A stretch of 50,969 nucleotides of DNA from Phycisphaerae bacterium (GCA_002702575.1 PAAJ01000017.1:91415-142383), one strand, 5' to 3'; shown: positions 34,510-44,536, numbered from the stretch's first letter. A program made the numbers and translations. Notes: generated from the sequence alone by a model not told the origin.

Positions 34510-35266
34510 GGGGCCCCTCCTCCTTGAAGATGAGACTGTCGCCCTCATCCGTTGAGACATGCTCCTCCTTCATGACTTCCTCAGAAGGAGGCGGAAGCAG
34601 ATCGCACCAGATCAGTGCCGGCACCGAAGTGAAGCCCAGGAAGATCACGACGGCTGAAACCGTCGAAAACCACCGAAGCCCTCTGTTTCGATCCTGATTG
34701 TTCACACCCAGGGACTGGAACATGCTCCAGACACCGTGATACAGATGAAGACAGATGAAGGCCATCATCACGATGTAGATCAAGGCGATCCACCACACCT
34801 GGAAGGCATGCCACAGATTGAAATAGACGGCGCCCTCCTGGAATGGAGTCGGCTGGATCGTGCCGGTGGTGAACTGGAGAATGTGGAACACGATGTAGAT
34901 CAGGATCAGCGGACCACTGAGCATCATCGTCATGGAGGCCCAGGTTCTCGCCGAGCGATGCCGATGCCGATAGCCCTCTGGCCTGGCCTTTCGATTCTGA
35001 CGGACAAGCAGGATGATCGTCACGACGTGCAGCAGAACAGCCGCAAGGAGTCCGACGCGAGCAATCCAGAGGAAGCCGGCATAGCCGAAGAAATCCTCCA
35101 TGAAGGTCCGCAGGTGATGCGAATAGCTGTCGATGTCCGCCTGGCCACCATAGATCTTCAGGTTCCCGAGCATGTGGGCAATCAGGAACAGGAACATCGC
35201 TGCACCACTGAGGGCGACGACGATCTTCTTACCGATCGAGGTGCGATAGAAATTGAGTATTCGCAC
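34499..35266 (-). CDS. sdhC: Succinate dehydrogenase cytochrome b subunit (type B, single large anchor)
   Basis: A 255-residue membrane anchor with five hydrophobic segments. Candidate haem-ligand histidines lie in [34 protein letters not shown] and [16 protein letters not shown]. One large subunit with these histidines is the type-B layout, which carries two haems and usually works with menaquinone. The start codon is GTG at 35266, with AGGA about nine bases upstream. It is the first gene of the sdh operon. The 108-base gap to the PP2C gene probably contains the promoter. Confidence 0.9.
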   Translation of the reverse strand: MRILNFYRTSIGKKIVVALSGAAMFLFLIAHMLGNLKIYGGQADIDSYSHHLRTFMEDFFGYAGFLWIARVGLLAAVLLHVVTIILLVRQNRKARPEGYRHRHRSARTWASMTMMLSGPLILIYIVFHILQFTTGTIQPTPFQEGAVYFNLWHAFQVWWIALIYIVMMAFICLHLYHGVWSMFQSLGVNNQDRNRGLRWFSTVSAVVIFLGFTSVPALIWCDLLPPPSEEVMKEEHVSTDEGDSLIFKEEGPHAS

Positions 35267-35374
35267 TGGATTACATCCTATGGCAGGGACCGGAATAGCC
35301 CCCAGAAGCCCTATATCGGTAGACCACGAGACAAAAGATCATATGTTCCGAGACCATCAGAGGTAAAGACGGAA

Positions 35375-37036
35375 TCAGCCCATTGGCATCTGGATGCTGG
35401 CGATCGTGGTGTCATCCGCCAGCTGATCGGTCTTGGCGAACTCACAGACCGCCGAATGGAGTGCTTCGACGTCCTCTGTCGGTGTCCCGCATCGCCCCAG
35501 GACTGCCAGGGCTCGATCCATGCCGAACTGCTCTTGATCCTCCCGAGGCTGCTCCACGACACCATCGGTCATGACGACGATGCGGGCCCCGGGCTCACAG
35601 CTCAGCTGGTTGGCTTCGAAACTGGTATCGGCATCGATTCCGATCGGAGGGTGCGCCGCGATCCGCTCACTCCTGGCTTCTCCTCCCGGGAGACACAAGG
35701 CCCAGTGACCATGCCCAGCATCCACATAGCTCAAATCACGCGTGACGGGATCGAGGACTCCAAGCCACAGAGAAACGAAACGATTGACGGCAGAATGGGC
35801 CAGGACGTATTCATTGACGGCCCGGGCGGCCGCTGTCGGATCGCCTTCCCGCATGAGAACGGAATGAATGTGCGACTGGGCGGCCGCCATGAGGATCGCG
35901 GCACCGATGCCCTTGCCCGAGACATCACCGACGGCAAACCCCACTCGTCCATCCGGCAACGGCATGACATCGAAGAGGTCGCCCGATGCATAACGCCCCG
36001 GCTGAAACTGCATGGCATAGGGAAGCGTGCCGACCGTTCCGCGGCTGGGCGGCAACATGAATCGCTGCGCTTCCCGTGCTGCTGAAAGATCCGATTCCAT
36101 TCGCTGCTGTCGTTCGACAAGCTCACGACGTCTCAGGTTGGCGATGGCCAGTCCGGCGATTCTCACCAAGGCCTGACAGAAGCTGGCAGCGTCATTCTCG
36201 ACGGTCGCTTCGGCACCTCGTGCATCCAGATAGAGCGATGCTGCGACCACATCGTCCACCATGATCGGACAGCACAGTGCGGAATGGATATTCAGATCGG
36301 CAATGCTCTGCCCATAGTCCGGTTGCTGATCGGAGAGCAGCTGGGCGATGTCACCCTCGGCCGCGGCCCGAATGAGGGAACGGCTGAGATCATCGGGCCG
36401 ACCACCCACGCCGCCATCGAGACCTCGATACGCAATGATTTCAACCGACTCGGCCTGTGCATCGGAACGAAGAAGCGCGCCACGCCCGAATCCACTGCCC
36501 TCGAGTGCGGATACCAGAATGGAATCCCACAATGCGTGTTCTTCGATCGCCTGATTGATTCGACCGGCACATTCAATGAAGAGGTTCAATCGATGCCTGG
36601 CAAGCGAAGCGGTCTCTGCCGGGCTGACCCGCCGGACACGATCCTGCTCACCGGCATCATCCAGCGTCCGCATCGCCATCGAAGTCGACTCGACGGTTCC
36701 GACCTGGAGCGACCAGGGACCGACGCGAATCCGATCACCTTCGGCAAGAATCGAGGTCACTTCGTTCTCGATCTTGACCTCATTCAACAGCGTGCCGTTG
36801 GCACCACCCAGGTCCTGGATCAACCAATGATCGTCCTGACAGGAGATCGAGGCATGCCGCCTGGAAACCGTTGGATCGACGAGACGGACCTCACAGGTGG
36901 AGCCCCTCCCGATGACACCACCGGCCCGTGTCAGCTCGATCGGCTCCAGCGGCGGACCGGCAACCGGGTTCAACCGCAGGATCGGCCCCTGAAAAGGCGG
37001 CCTGCAGAAGGTTGAGTTGAGGGACGACGAGGGCAT
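35375..37036 (-). CDS. FHA-GAF-PP2C (SpoIIE-type) serine phosphatase
   Basis: A 553-residue signalling protein in three parts. Residues about 15-115 are an FHA phosphothreonine-binding domain (GVIGRGSTCEVRLVDPTVSRRHASI, GGANGTLLNE). Residues about 155-290 are a GAF sensor domain. Residues 345-553 are a SpoIIE/RsbU-type PP2C phosphatase with the metal-binding aspartates in GDLFDVMPL, AVGDVSGKG and VVMTDGVVEQP. A short coiled coil (RRRELVERQQRMESDLSAAREAQ) links GAF to phosphatase. Such proteins usually act in partner-switching control of anti-sigma factors, but no sigma or anti-sigma gene is nearby. The start at 37036 is favoured; the open frame upstream runs antisense toward the tRNA-Arg region. 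Confidence 0.88.
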   Translation of the reverse strand: MPSSSLNSTFCRPPFQGPILRLNPVAGPPLEPIELTRAGGVIGRGSTCEVRLVDPTVSRRHASISCQDDHWLIQDLGGANGTLLNEVKIENEVTSILAEGDRIRVGPWSLQVGTVESTSMAMRTLDDAGEQDRVRRVSPAETASLARHRLNLFIECAGRINQAIEEHALWDSILVSALEGSGFGRGALLRSDAQAESVEIIAYRGLDGGVGGRPDDLSRSLIRAAAEGDIAQLLSDQQPDYGQSIADLNIHSALCCPIMVDDVVAASLYLDARGAEATVENDAASFCQALVRIAGLAIANLRRRELVERQQRMESDLSAAREAQRFMLPPSRGTVGTLPYAMQFQPGRYASGDLFDVMPLPDGRVGFAVGDVSGKGIGAAILMAAAQSHIHSVLMREGDPTAAARAVNEYVLAHSAVNRFVSLWLGVLDPVTRDLSYVDAGHGHWALCLPGGEARSERIAAHPPIGIDADTSFEANQLSCEPGARIVVMTDGVVEQPREDQEQFGMDRALAVLGRCGTPTEDVEALHSAVCEFAKTDQLADDTTIASIQMPMG

Positions 37037-37257
37037 TCGCGGATGGTAGCCGCTCGGGGACGGATCACGCGATCTCTGGGCAGTCAAACAAGCCAAGGGC
37101 CCCTTCTCAAGGGTCTCAACCCGCATGATCACCACCGCCGCCAGAGAGACCGTGGACCAAGAACGCCATTCCGGAACACCCAGAGCCACTCGTGCAATCG
37201 CGTTCCAATCACACTCGAATCAAGCCAGGAACTCCAGTTGATAGACTCCTCTGCCCT

Positions 37258-37331
37258 GTCCGCGTAGCTCAATTGGATAGAGCGTCGGCCTCCGAAGCCG
37301 AAGGTTGGAGGTTCGAGCCCTCCCGCGGATG
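37258..37331 (+). tRNA. tRNA-Arg (CCG anticodon)
   Basis: A 74-base cloverleaf. The acceptor GTCCGCG faces CGCGGAT with a G-U first pair, and discriminator G follows. The D arm is GCTCAATTGGATAGAGC. The anticodon stem-loop CGGCC-TCCGAAG-type region has loop CTCCGAA with CCG at 34-36. The T arm is GGAGGTTCGAGCCCTCC. CCG reads CGG codons. No CCA is encoded. Confidence 0.93.
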
Positions 37332-37427
37332 TTTCCCTGAACGACCGGGCACACTCCATGAACACCCCATTCTGTCTGGGGATTCGATGGGTTCCGAAGT
37401 AGCATGAGGCATCCGAGGAGAGTCACC

Positions 37428-38759
37428 ATGCACCGAGTTTCAACAGCACTCTTTGTTGTCACCATGGCGTGTCCACTCGGCCTGATCGCGAGCAATGCGA
37501 TCGCCGAAGGCACGGTGTTTCTGAACGCCCATGTCATCCCCGTCACCGGGCCGGAGATCGAAGAGGGATTCGTCCTGGTCGAGGACGGAAAGATCGCAGC
37601 CGTGGGTGCCATGTCCGAATGGACTCCTCGTGGTGGCGATATCGAGGAACACGACTGCACCGATCGAATCATCATGCCCGGACTGGTCTGCACGCACAGC
37701 CACATCGGCATCCAGGGAAAAGGCGGAGGAGGCGGTGATGGATCCGGACCGATTCAACCCGAAGTCAGAATCCTGGACAGCATCGATATCGAGAACGCCG
37801 GATTTCGTCGTGCCGTCGCTGGCGGACTGACCTGCCTGAACATCATGCCTGGCAGCGGACATCTCTCCTCGGGCCAGACCGCCTACGTCAAGCTGAGGCC
37901 TGCCAGACGAGTCGAGGACATGCTGATCCTGGATGAAGACAACCGGATCATGGGTGGACTCAAGATGGCCAACGGCACCAATCCCCAGCGAAAGACACCG
38001 TTCCCGGGTACGCGTGGCAAATCGGCCGCACTGGTTCGACAGGCCTTCATGGATGCCCAGGACTACCAGCGCAAACTCGATGAAGCGGGCGATGATCCCG
38101 ACAAGCTTCCCGATCGCAATCTCAAGCTGGAAACGCTCGCCGAAGTCCTGCGGGGGGAGCGGGTCGTCCATCATCACACCCATCGACACGATGACATCCT
38201 GACGGTGCTTCGCATCGCCGATGAATTCGATTTCGAAGTCGTGCTGCATCATGTCAGCGATGGCTGGAAGGTCGCCGATGAGATCGCCGATGCGGGCGCT
38301 GCCTGCTCCGTCATTCTCGTGGACTCACCGGGTGGCAAGCAGGAAGCTGTCGGACTCGAGTACGGCACCGGACGGATCCTGAAGGATGCCGGAGTCCTGG
38401 TGGCCTTCCACACCGATGATCTGATTACCGATTCAAGATGGTTCCGCCGCATGCCCGCACTGGCCATGCGTGCCGGCCTGGATCGCCAGACGGCACTGGA
38501 GAGCATCACGATCAATGGCGCCGCCATGCTCGATCTTGATCATCGCATCGGCTCACTTGAAGCCGGCAAGGATGCCGACCTCGTCATCCTCGACGGCGAT
38601 CCATTCAGCATCTACACCAAGACCCTGGAAACCTACGTCGAGGGCGAACGCGTCTTCGATCTCGAGGATCCCGAGGATCGCCTCTACGCCGTCGGTGGTC
38701 CGGGTGCCGGCCAGCCAGCGAGACCCTACCTCTGCTGCATCGATGAAGGACACGAATGA
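37428..38759 (+). CDS. Secreted amidohydrolase (imidazolonepropionase-like), metal ligands present
   Basis: A 443-residue amidohydrolase-superfamily protein with an N-terminal signal peptide (ALFVVTMACPLGLIASNAIA). The first metal site motif is CTHSHIG (HxH). Later histidines are in HHHTHRHDD and VVLHHVS, and the last aspartate region is AFHTDDLITD. The C-terminal block GSLEAGKDADLVILDGDPF is typical of the imidazolonepropionase/dihydroorotase-like branch. The start at 37428 has GAGGAGAG eight bases upstream. The substrate is unknown; a periplasmic deacylase or peptide/amide hydrolase is plausible. It overlaps the next, related gene by four bases. Confidence 0.8.
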   Translation: MHRVSTALFVVTMACPLGLIASNAIAEGTVFLNAHVIPVTGPEIEEGFVLVEDGKIAAVGAMSEWTPRGGDIEEHDCTDRIIMPGLVCTHSHIGIQGKGGGGGDGSGPIQPEVRILDSIDIENAGFRRAVAGGLTCLNIMPGSGHLSSGQTAYVKLRPARRVEDMLILDEDNRIMGGLKMANGTNPQRKTPFPGTRGKSAALVRQAFMDAQDYQRKLDEAGDDPDKLPDRNLKLETLAEVLRGERVVHHHTHRHDDILTVLRIADEFDFEVVLHHVSDGWKVADEIADAGAACSVILVDSPGGKQEAVGLEYGTGRILKDAGVLVAFHTDDLITDSRWFRRMPALAMRAGLDRQTALESITINGAAMLDLDHRIGSLEAGKDADLVILDGDPFSIYTKTLETYVEGERVFDLEDPEDRLYAVGGPGAGQPARPYLCCIDEGHE

Positions 38760-39988
38760 TGAAAGCACTTGTCGCCCTCTTTCTCCTGCTGCTGGGCCAG
38801 GGAGCCAGCGGTGAAACCCTTCTGGTCCATGGCGAGATCATTCACACGATGGCCGGCGATGCGATTCGTGACGGCTATGTGCTGATCAAGGATGGTCGAA
38901 TCGCCGCCATCGGACGATCCAGCGACTACGAGCCCGACGGCACCGAGACGGTGTTGAAATCCACCGTGGTGACCCCCGGCATCGTCGATGCCAGGACCTG
39001 CGTGGGCCTGGCTGGCCACCTGAACATTCCACATGATCAAGATGAACTGGATCGCGGAGCCCCACTGCAACCGCATCTCCGAGCCATTGATGCCTACAAC
39101 CCGCACGAGCGACTTGTTGAATGGGTCCGTGGATTCGGCGTGACCACCGTACACACCGGCCATGCACCCGAGGCGCTCGTATCGGGGCAGACGATGATCG
39201 TGAAGACCACAGGCAACCGGGTCGATGACATCACACTGAAACCGGTGGCGATGATCTCCTGCTCGATGAGTGACACCGCCATTCACGAGAACAATCCAGG
39301 CACCCGTGCCAAGGCCTCCGCACTGCTCCGCCAGAAGCTGCTGGATACCCGGCACTACATCGACAAGAAGAACAAACCCGCCAAGATCGATGAGGACGGC
39401 GAGGACAAGGACTCGAAATCGCAACGCCGCAATCTCGAACTGGAATCACTGGCCAGCGTGCTCAGCGGAGAAACCCCTTTGCTGATTCATGCTCACAAGG
39501 CCAGAGACATCGCCAACGCCCTGAGACTTCGCGAGGAATTCAATATCCCGATCGTCCTCGATGGCGCCAGCGAGTCCTACATGCTGATCGAAGAGATCAA
39601 GGATGCCGACGTCCCGGTCTTCATCCATCCCACCATGATTCGTCCGTATGGCGAGCGAGAGAACCTGTCCTTCGAGACCGCCTCCAAGCTGATCGACGCC
39701 GGGATCCCCGTGGCGATGCAGAGTGGCTACGAAAGCTATGTCCCAAGGACCCGCGTGGTGCTCTACGAAGCCGGCATGGCAGCGGCCAATGGCTGCGACT
39801 TCGATGATGCTCTTGCCATGATCACCATCACACCGGCGAAAATTCTCGGTGTCGATGATCGTGTCGGCTCACTGGAAGTGGGCAAGGACGGCGATCTGGC
39901 CATGTATGACGGCGATCCGTTCGAATGGACGACTCACTGCACAGGCGTGGTGATCGATGGTGAGATCGTCGCCAACACGCCTCGCTGA
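38756..39988 (+). CDS. Secreted amidohydrolase-like protein, metal ligands largely missing
   Basis: A 410-residue paralogue of the upstream amidohydrolase, with signal peptide ALVALFLLLLGQGASG. The fold blocks match (DGYVLIKDGRIAAIG, GSLEVGKDGDLAMYDGDPF), but metal positions differ. VCTHSHIG of the neighbour becomes IVDARTCVG, VVLHHVS becomes IVLDGAS, and AFHTDDLI becomes AMQSGYES. One HAH (LLIHAHKARD) is kept. It is therefore probably not an active metal-dependent hydrolase by itself and may form a complex with the first protein. A charged insert (KKNKPAKIDEDGEDKDSKSQ) lies near residue 205. Start ATG overlaps the upstream stop (ATGA). Confidence 0.75.
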   Translation: MMKALVALFLLLLGQGASGETLLVHGEIIHTMAGDAIRDGYVLIKDGRIAAIGRSSDYEPDGTETVLKSTVVTPGIVDARTCVGLAGHLNIPHDQDELDRGAPLQPHLRAIDAYNPHERLVEWVRGFGVTTVHTGHAPEALVSGQTMIVKTTGNRVDDITLKPVAMISCSMSDTAIHENNPGTRAKASALLRQKLLDTRHYIDKKNKPAKIDEDGEDKDSKSQRRNLELESLASVLSGETPLLIHAHKARDIANALRLREEFNIPIVLDGASESYMLIEEIKDADVPVFIHPTMIRPYGERENLSFETASKLIDAGIPVAMQSGYESYVPRTRVVLYEAGMAAANGCDFDDALAMITITPAKILGVDDRVGSLEVGKDGDLAMYDGDPFEWTTHCTGVVIDGEIVANTPR

Positions 39989-40000
39989 ACCTGCTGCTGC

Positions 40001-41482
40001 CTATTCGCCCATCGGCTGGAACGACGTGTAGTTGGGGGCCTCCCGCGTCAACTGCACGTCATGTGGATGGGACTCGACGAGTGTCGCGCCGCTCACTCGG
40101 ACGAACTCCGCATTGGCTCGCAGTTCATCGACGGTTCCACAGCCGCTGTATCCCATGGCCGCCCGAAGACCGCCGACCAGCTGATAGACGGTGTCGGCAA
40201 GCTTGCCACGATAGGGAACACGGCCCTCGATGCCCTCGGGAACGAACTTGGCGGCATCACGCTGTTCGCCCTGACCATATCGATCAGCCGAGCCGGCCCC
40301 CATGGCGCCCAGGCTTCCCATGCCCCGATACGACTTGTAGCGACGACCGCCGTGGAGAATCAGTTCACCAGGACTTTCGTCCATGCCGGCAAACATGGAG
40401 CCCAGCATGACGGCGTTGGCACCGAAGGCGATCGCCTTGGCGATATCTCCACTCTGGCGAATCCCGCCATCGGCGATGACCGGGATGTTCAATGGACCGG
40501 CAACCTTGCAGACCTCCTCGATGGCGGTCAGCTGTGGGACACCGACACCACTGATCACACGCGTGGTGCAGATCGAGCCTGGTCCAATGCCGACCTTGAC
40601 CGCATCCGCACCGGCTTCGATGAGATCCTGTGCCGCTTGACCCGTGGCGATGTTGCCGGCAATGACCTCGATGTCGTGCCTGGCCTTGATCGCCTTCACG
40701 GTCTCGATCACATTGTCGGAGTGACCATGTGCGGTATCGACGATCACCAGATCCACTTCGGCTTCGACCAGTGCCGCAACGCGTTCAAGCTGGTGAACGC
40801 CCACTGCTGCACCAACCCGAAGTCGGCCGCGGGCGTCGCGACAGGCGTTGGGATGACGTCGAAGATTTTCGATGTCCCGCATCGTGATCAGACCGGCCAG
40901 ACAACCGGACTGATCGGTCAGCAGAAGCTTTTCGACTCGGCCTCGGTTGAGAAGGCTCTCCGCATCCTCGAGATCGACATCCGTACGGGCCGTGACCAGA
41001 CCCTCCCGGGTCATGACCGCTCCCACCAGATCGGAGGGCGCCTCGACGAACTTGATGTCGCGGCGGGTCAGAATGCCCGCCAGCGTGCCACGGCTGCTGC
41101 CGTCAATCGTGACCGGGAACCCGGAGACATTCTGCTGCTCCATCAGGGAGATGGCCTTGGAAACCGTGTCATCCGGACTCAGGGTGATCGGATCGGCGAT
41201 CATCCCGTTCTCAGACCGCTTGACCTTGGCCACTTCTCTGGCCTGGACATCCAGATCCAGATTCTTGTGGATGACCCCGAGTCCCCCCTCCTGAGCCAGA
41301 CCAATGGCCAGATTGGACTCCGTCACGGTGTCCATCGGGGCCGAGATCAGGGGGATATTGAGGTGAATATTGGGGGTCAGCCGGGTGGACGTATCGGTCC
41401 CTGCCGGCACGACATTGCTCCGCCTGGGAATCAGGAGCACATCGTCGAACGTGATGCCTTCGCGGATTCGTATCCTCTCCAT
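40001..41482 (-). CDS. guaB: Inosine-5'-monophosphate dehydrogenase GuaB
   Basis: NAD-dependent oxidation of IMP to XMP, the committed step of GTP synthesis. The 493-residue protein opens with [18 protein letters not shown]. It contains two CBS domains (about residues 95-210; [20 protein letters not shown]). The catalytic loop is [20 protein letters not shown] with the nucleophilic cysteine, and the flap region is [14 protein letters not shown] with SADRYGQ. The start at 41482 (MERIRIREG) fits homologues; an upstream in-frame Met at 41548 would add 22 atypical residues. It converges on the amidohydrolase pair 12 bases away. It is divergent from the PilT-like gene, with 176 bases between. Confidence 0.95.
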   Translation of the reverse strand: MERIRIREGITFDDVLLIPRRSNVVPAGTDTSTRLTPNIHLNIPLISAPMDTVTESNLAIGLAQEGGLGVIHKNLDLDVQAREVAKVKRSENGMIADPITLSPDDTVSKAISLMEQQNVSGFPVTIDGSSRGTLAGILTRRDIKFVEAPSDLVGAVMTREGLVTARTDVDLEDAESLLNRGRVEKLLLTDQSGCLAGLITMRDIENLRRHPNACRDARGRLRVGAAVGVHQLERVAALVEAEVDLVIVDTAHGHSDNVIETVKAIKARHDIEVIAGNIATGQAAQDLIEAGADAVKVGIGPGSICTTRVISGVGVPQLTAIEEVCKVAGPLNIPVIADGGIRQSGDIAKAIAFGANAVMLGSMFAGMDESPGELILHGGRRYKSYRGMGSLGAMGAGSADRYGQGEQRDAAKFVPEGIEGRVPYRGKLADTVYQLVGGLRAAMGYSGCGTVDELRANAEFVRVSGATLVESHPHDVQLTREAPNYTSFQPMGE

Positions 41483-41658
41483 CTGTGAATGATGCGATTT
41501 CAGGCCCGCGATGTCAAGGATGGGCCGATATTTGACCCCCCTTGGCACCCCCCCTGAACATGCTCAAAGGCCGTCGAACCTGTCTCATCTGCTAAAGTGG
41601 CGGGCTTGATTCAGCTGGAGAAACCCGGCTGCAGGACGACTCGTCAGGAGCGATTCAC

Positions 41659-42804
41659 TTGTCAGACACGTTGAACAACACGGCCTTTGTCCCCAGGCTC
41701 GTCAACCATGCCCAGGGAACCGAACCAGGCAAGGGCGAGAAGATCTTCCGAAAGTACCTCCAGGTCTGCATCACCCATGAGGCCTCCGATATCCACATCA
41801 AGGGCGAGGCCATTCCGAGGATCCGTGTCAGAGGCGAACTGAGAACCGCCGGCAAGGAAGCGATCACCCGCGAACAGGCTCACCAGATCTGCATGGACAT
41901 CCTGGACGAGCATCAGTACGAGATCTTCTGCCAGCGTGGCCAGATGGACATTGCCTACGACTACGACGAAGACAAGCGATTCCGAGTCAACATCTTCATG
42001 ACGCGTGGCAAGGTCTCCTATGCCTGCCGACTCATCACTTCGGACGTCAAGACCTTCGAGCAACTCGGAGTCCCGGAAGTCCTGGGTGATGTGGCCATGT
42101 CCGCCAACGGCCTGATTCTCTTCGCAGGGGTCACCGGCTCCGGAAAGAGTACGTCGATCGCCGCGATGCTCCAGTACGTCAATCAGCGGAAACGATGCCA
42201 CATCGTCACCATCGAAGACCCCATCGAGTACATCTTTCGCGAGGACCGCTCCACGATCAATCAACGTGAGATCGGTATCGACTGCCTGACTTTCAACGAA
42301 GCCCTTCGAGCCCTCGTCCGTGAGGATCCCGATGTCGTCCTGGTCGGCGAGATGCGCGACAAGGAGACCTTCGAAGCAGCCATTCGTGCAGCTGAAACCG
42401 GTCACCTCGTGTTCGGAACGATCCATGCCTCTTCAGCCTGGCAGACCTTCGGCCGTATCTACGACCTCTTCGATGAGGGCGAGGTCCCGCAGATCCGCAA
42501 GCTCCTGGCCTACAACATCCGCGGCATCATCTACCAGAAGCTCCTGAAGACGCTTCACAAGCACATCCCCCGGGTACCGGCTGTCGAGATCCTTCTGGGC
42601 ACGCCAATCGTCCAGAAGTTCATTCTCGAAGGCCGCGAAGGCGAACTGCTTGATGTCATCAAGCGGTCGACCCAGGAAGGCATGATCGACTTCACAGGCT
42701 CCCTGGTGAAGCTGGTTGAAGAGGAAATGATCCACCACAAGGACGCTCTGGAAGCGACACCGAAGCCCGAAGAGCTCAAGATGCGACTGAAGGGCATTTC
42801 GTGA
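41659..42804 (+). CDS. PilT/PilU-like type IV pilus-type ATPase
   Basis: A 381-residue secretion-type ATPase with the PilT layout: an N-terminal domain (SDIHIKGEAIPRIRVRGEL) and a C-terminal RecA-like core. Walker A is GVTGSGKST (157-165), the Asp box is IVTIEDPIEY, Walker B is PDVVLVGEMRD (about 223-233), and the His box is TGHLVFGTIHA. All catalytic elements are intact, so it should hydrolyse ATP. The C-terminal helix block LEGREGELLDVIKRSTQEGMIDF matches PilT's end. The start is TTG at 41659 with AGGAG eight bases upstream. It leads a three-gene run with the two membrane proteins below, and no pilin, PilC or prepilin peptidase is close by. Confidence 0.85.
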   Translation: MSDTLNNTAFVPRLVNHAQGTEPGKGEKIFRKYLQVCITHEASDIHIKGEAIPRIRVRGELRTAGKEAITREQAHQICMDILDEHQYEIFCQRGQMDIAYDYDEDKRFRVNIFMTRGKVSYACRLITSDVKTFEQLGVPEVLGDVAMSANGLILFAGVTGSGKSTSIAAMLQYVNQRKRCHIVTIEDPIEYIFREDRSTINQREIGIDCLTFNEALRALVREDPDVVLVGEMRDKETFEAAIRAAETGHLVFGTIHASSAWQTFGRIYDLFDEGEVPQIRKLLAYNIRGIIYQKLLKTLHKHIPRVPAVEILLGTPIVQKFILEGREGELLDVIKRSTQEGMIDFTGSLVKLVEEEMIHHKDALEATPKPEELKMRLKGIS

Positions 42805-42856
42805 TCCATCATCCAGCAAGCCAACCAGCACCGTTCCCACTTGACGAGTACTCCCG

Positions 42857-44518
42857 ATGACTGATGTTCTGTTTCTCCTAAGCGACACCTCGGTCTTTCT
42901 GCTGAGTCCATGGAAGCCCCTGATCATCTGGGCGGTCGTCGTCTTCTGGGCATGGCTGGTCGCAACCAAGATCCAGGCCAACGCGACCTTCTACCAGTTC
43001 AGTCTCAACCAGTGGAACATGGCCTTCATCGCCTGCTGCGGCATCGGCGTGGCCATCATGTTCTTCGGCTGGATGTTCTGGATCGGCTGGCCGGTGGGTG
43101 TTCTCGTCATGTTCGCGCCCGTCCTGCTCTACTGGCGCCACCACAATCAGTCCGTTCCGGAACACGCCAAGTTCCACCTGGCCCGCAAGTCGAGTCCCGA
43201 GGCACTCGAGAAGCGTGCGGCCAAGAAGATCAGCAAGGCGATCACGTTGAGCTACGTGAATTCGCAGAACGATGCCGTCAAGATCCCTGCGGAGAAGGAT
43301 CCTGCACACGAGCTGTACATGATTCTCGAGACCGTCCTGGCGCCGGGACTCGAGAACCGGGCCTCCCGGATGGATCTCGGCCTCGGTGCCGGTGGCTGCA
43401 TCGTCACCCGAACGGTGGACACCCTGAGAACCAAGCAGGAATCACTCGATACGGACAGCGGCGCCAAGGTCTTCAACCTCATCCGCACCCTCGCCGGCAT
43501 GAATCTCGAAGACTCCCGTCGACAGCAGGTCGGTGAATTCCAGGTGAACTCTCCACAGGGCCATCAGGTGCTTACCGTCACCTTCTCCGGCTCCTCCAAG
43601 GGTCAGCTGATCCGGATCGACATGAACCGATCCCAGCAGGTGCGAATCCCGTACGACGGCATCGGCCTGCTGCCGGAGCAGCGAACCATCCTGGACGAGC
43701 TGATCCCCGAACACAATCGCCACGGCATCGTCCTGGTGTCCTCCCCTCCCGGTCAGGGATTGACGAGCACCAGCTATGCCTTGCTCAGCTGCCACGATTC
43801 CTACACGTCCAACGTGCGTTCTCTGGAACGTGCCACGGAAGCCATGCTCGAGGGCACTGTCCAGCAGGTCTGGGATCCCTCCAACCCTCAGGTGGACTAT
43901 GCCCGCACCCTGCAGTCCATGCTTCGCCGAGATCCGGATGTGATTCTCGTAACGGACATGGAGGACGCGGACACCGCACGCGTTGCCACCGAGTCCGGTG
44001 ACCGCGGCCCCCTGCTCTATCTCGCCATGAATGCAGGCAGCACGACGGAGATGATGACCAAGTGGATTCAGCTCGTCGGAGATGTCAACGAGGCCGCTCT
44101 GCCACTCAAGGCCATGGTCACCCAGCGATTGGTTCGTCGCCTCTGCGACAACTGCAAGGTGGGATTCGTTCCAGCTGAAACAGGACGCTTCCGCCTGCCC
44201 GAGGGCACCGAGCTCTACCGTGCAGGAGGACAGATCCAGGATCGCAACAAGGTCATCGAGTGCCCCGTCTGTCGTGGCACCGGCTACCTGGGCGTGACCG
44301 GCATCTTCGAAGTCATGCCGATCACCGACGACGTCCGCACCGCCATTCGCAATGGCGATCTGAAGGCTGCCGTGAATGCCGCCCTCCGGGAAAAGATGAT
44401 CCGACTGCAGGATGCCGCCATGCGAAAAGCCGTGGCCGGCGAGACCTCGATCGAGGAGATCAGCCGAGTCCTCTCCCCTGCCACCAAGAAGAAGCCCAAG
44501 ACCGAAAAGGTTCAGTGA
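42857..44518 (+). CDS. Membrane-anchored GspE-like protein with degenerate ATPase motifs
   Basis: A 553-residue protein. Residues 20-93 hold three TM segments (IIWAVVVFWAWLVA, MAFIACCGIGVAIMFFGW, GVLVMFAPVLLYW), which normal GspE/PilB ATPases do not have. Residues 130-553 follow the GspE fold. The Walker A position is SSPPGQGLTST (295-305), where the invariant Lys-Thr/Ser pair is replaced by Leu-Thr. Walker B is DVILVTDMED, with the EIRD motif changed. The zinc tetracysteine domain is kept (CDNC at 430-433, CPVC at 469-472, then GVTGIFEVM). It probably cannot bind ATP in the usual way. It is 52 bases downstream of the PilT-like gene and 18 upstream of the CvpA-like gene. A structural partner of the PilT-like ATPase is the best guess. 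Confidence 0.75.
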   Translation: MTDVLFLLSDTSVFLLSPWKPLIIWAVVVFWAWLVATKIQANATFYQFSLNQWNMAFIACCGIGVAIMFFGWMFWIGWPVGVLVMFAPVLLYWRHHNQSVPEHAKFHLARKSSPEALEKRAAKKISKAITLSYVNSQNDAVKIPAEKDPAHELYMILETVLAPGLENRASRMDLGLGAGGCIVTRTVDTLRTKQESLDTDSGAKVFNLIRTLAGMNLEDSRRQQVGEFQVNSPQGHQVLTVTFSGSSKGQLIRIDMNRSQQVRIPYDGIGLLPEQRTILDELIPEHNRHGIVLVSSPPGQGLTSTSYALLSCHDSYTSNVRSLERATEAMLEGTVQQVWDPSNPQVDYARTLQSMLRRDPDVILVTDMEDADTARVATESGDRGPLLYLAMNAGSTTEMMTKWIQLVGDVNEAALPLKAMVTQRLVRRLCDNCKVGFVPAETGRFRLPEGTELYRAGGQIQDRNKVIECPVCRGTGYLGVTGIFEVMPITDDVRTAIRNGDLKAAVNAALREKMIRLQDAAMRKAVAGETSIEEISRVLSPATKKKPKTEKVQ

Positions 44519-44536
44519 GCCCGAACGGAGTTACCG

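Noticed and set aside
37129-37365. Minus-strand open frame containing GGLEPPTFGFGGRRSIQLSY
   Set aside because: It is antisense to tRNA-Arg. This peptide is a well-known false gene prediction produced by translating the reverse of a tRNA.
40061-41488. 475-codon open frame antisense to guaB
   Set aside because: The opposite strand encodes a full, motif-complete IMP dehydrogenase. The antisense translation has no recognisable fold.
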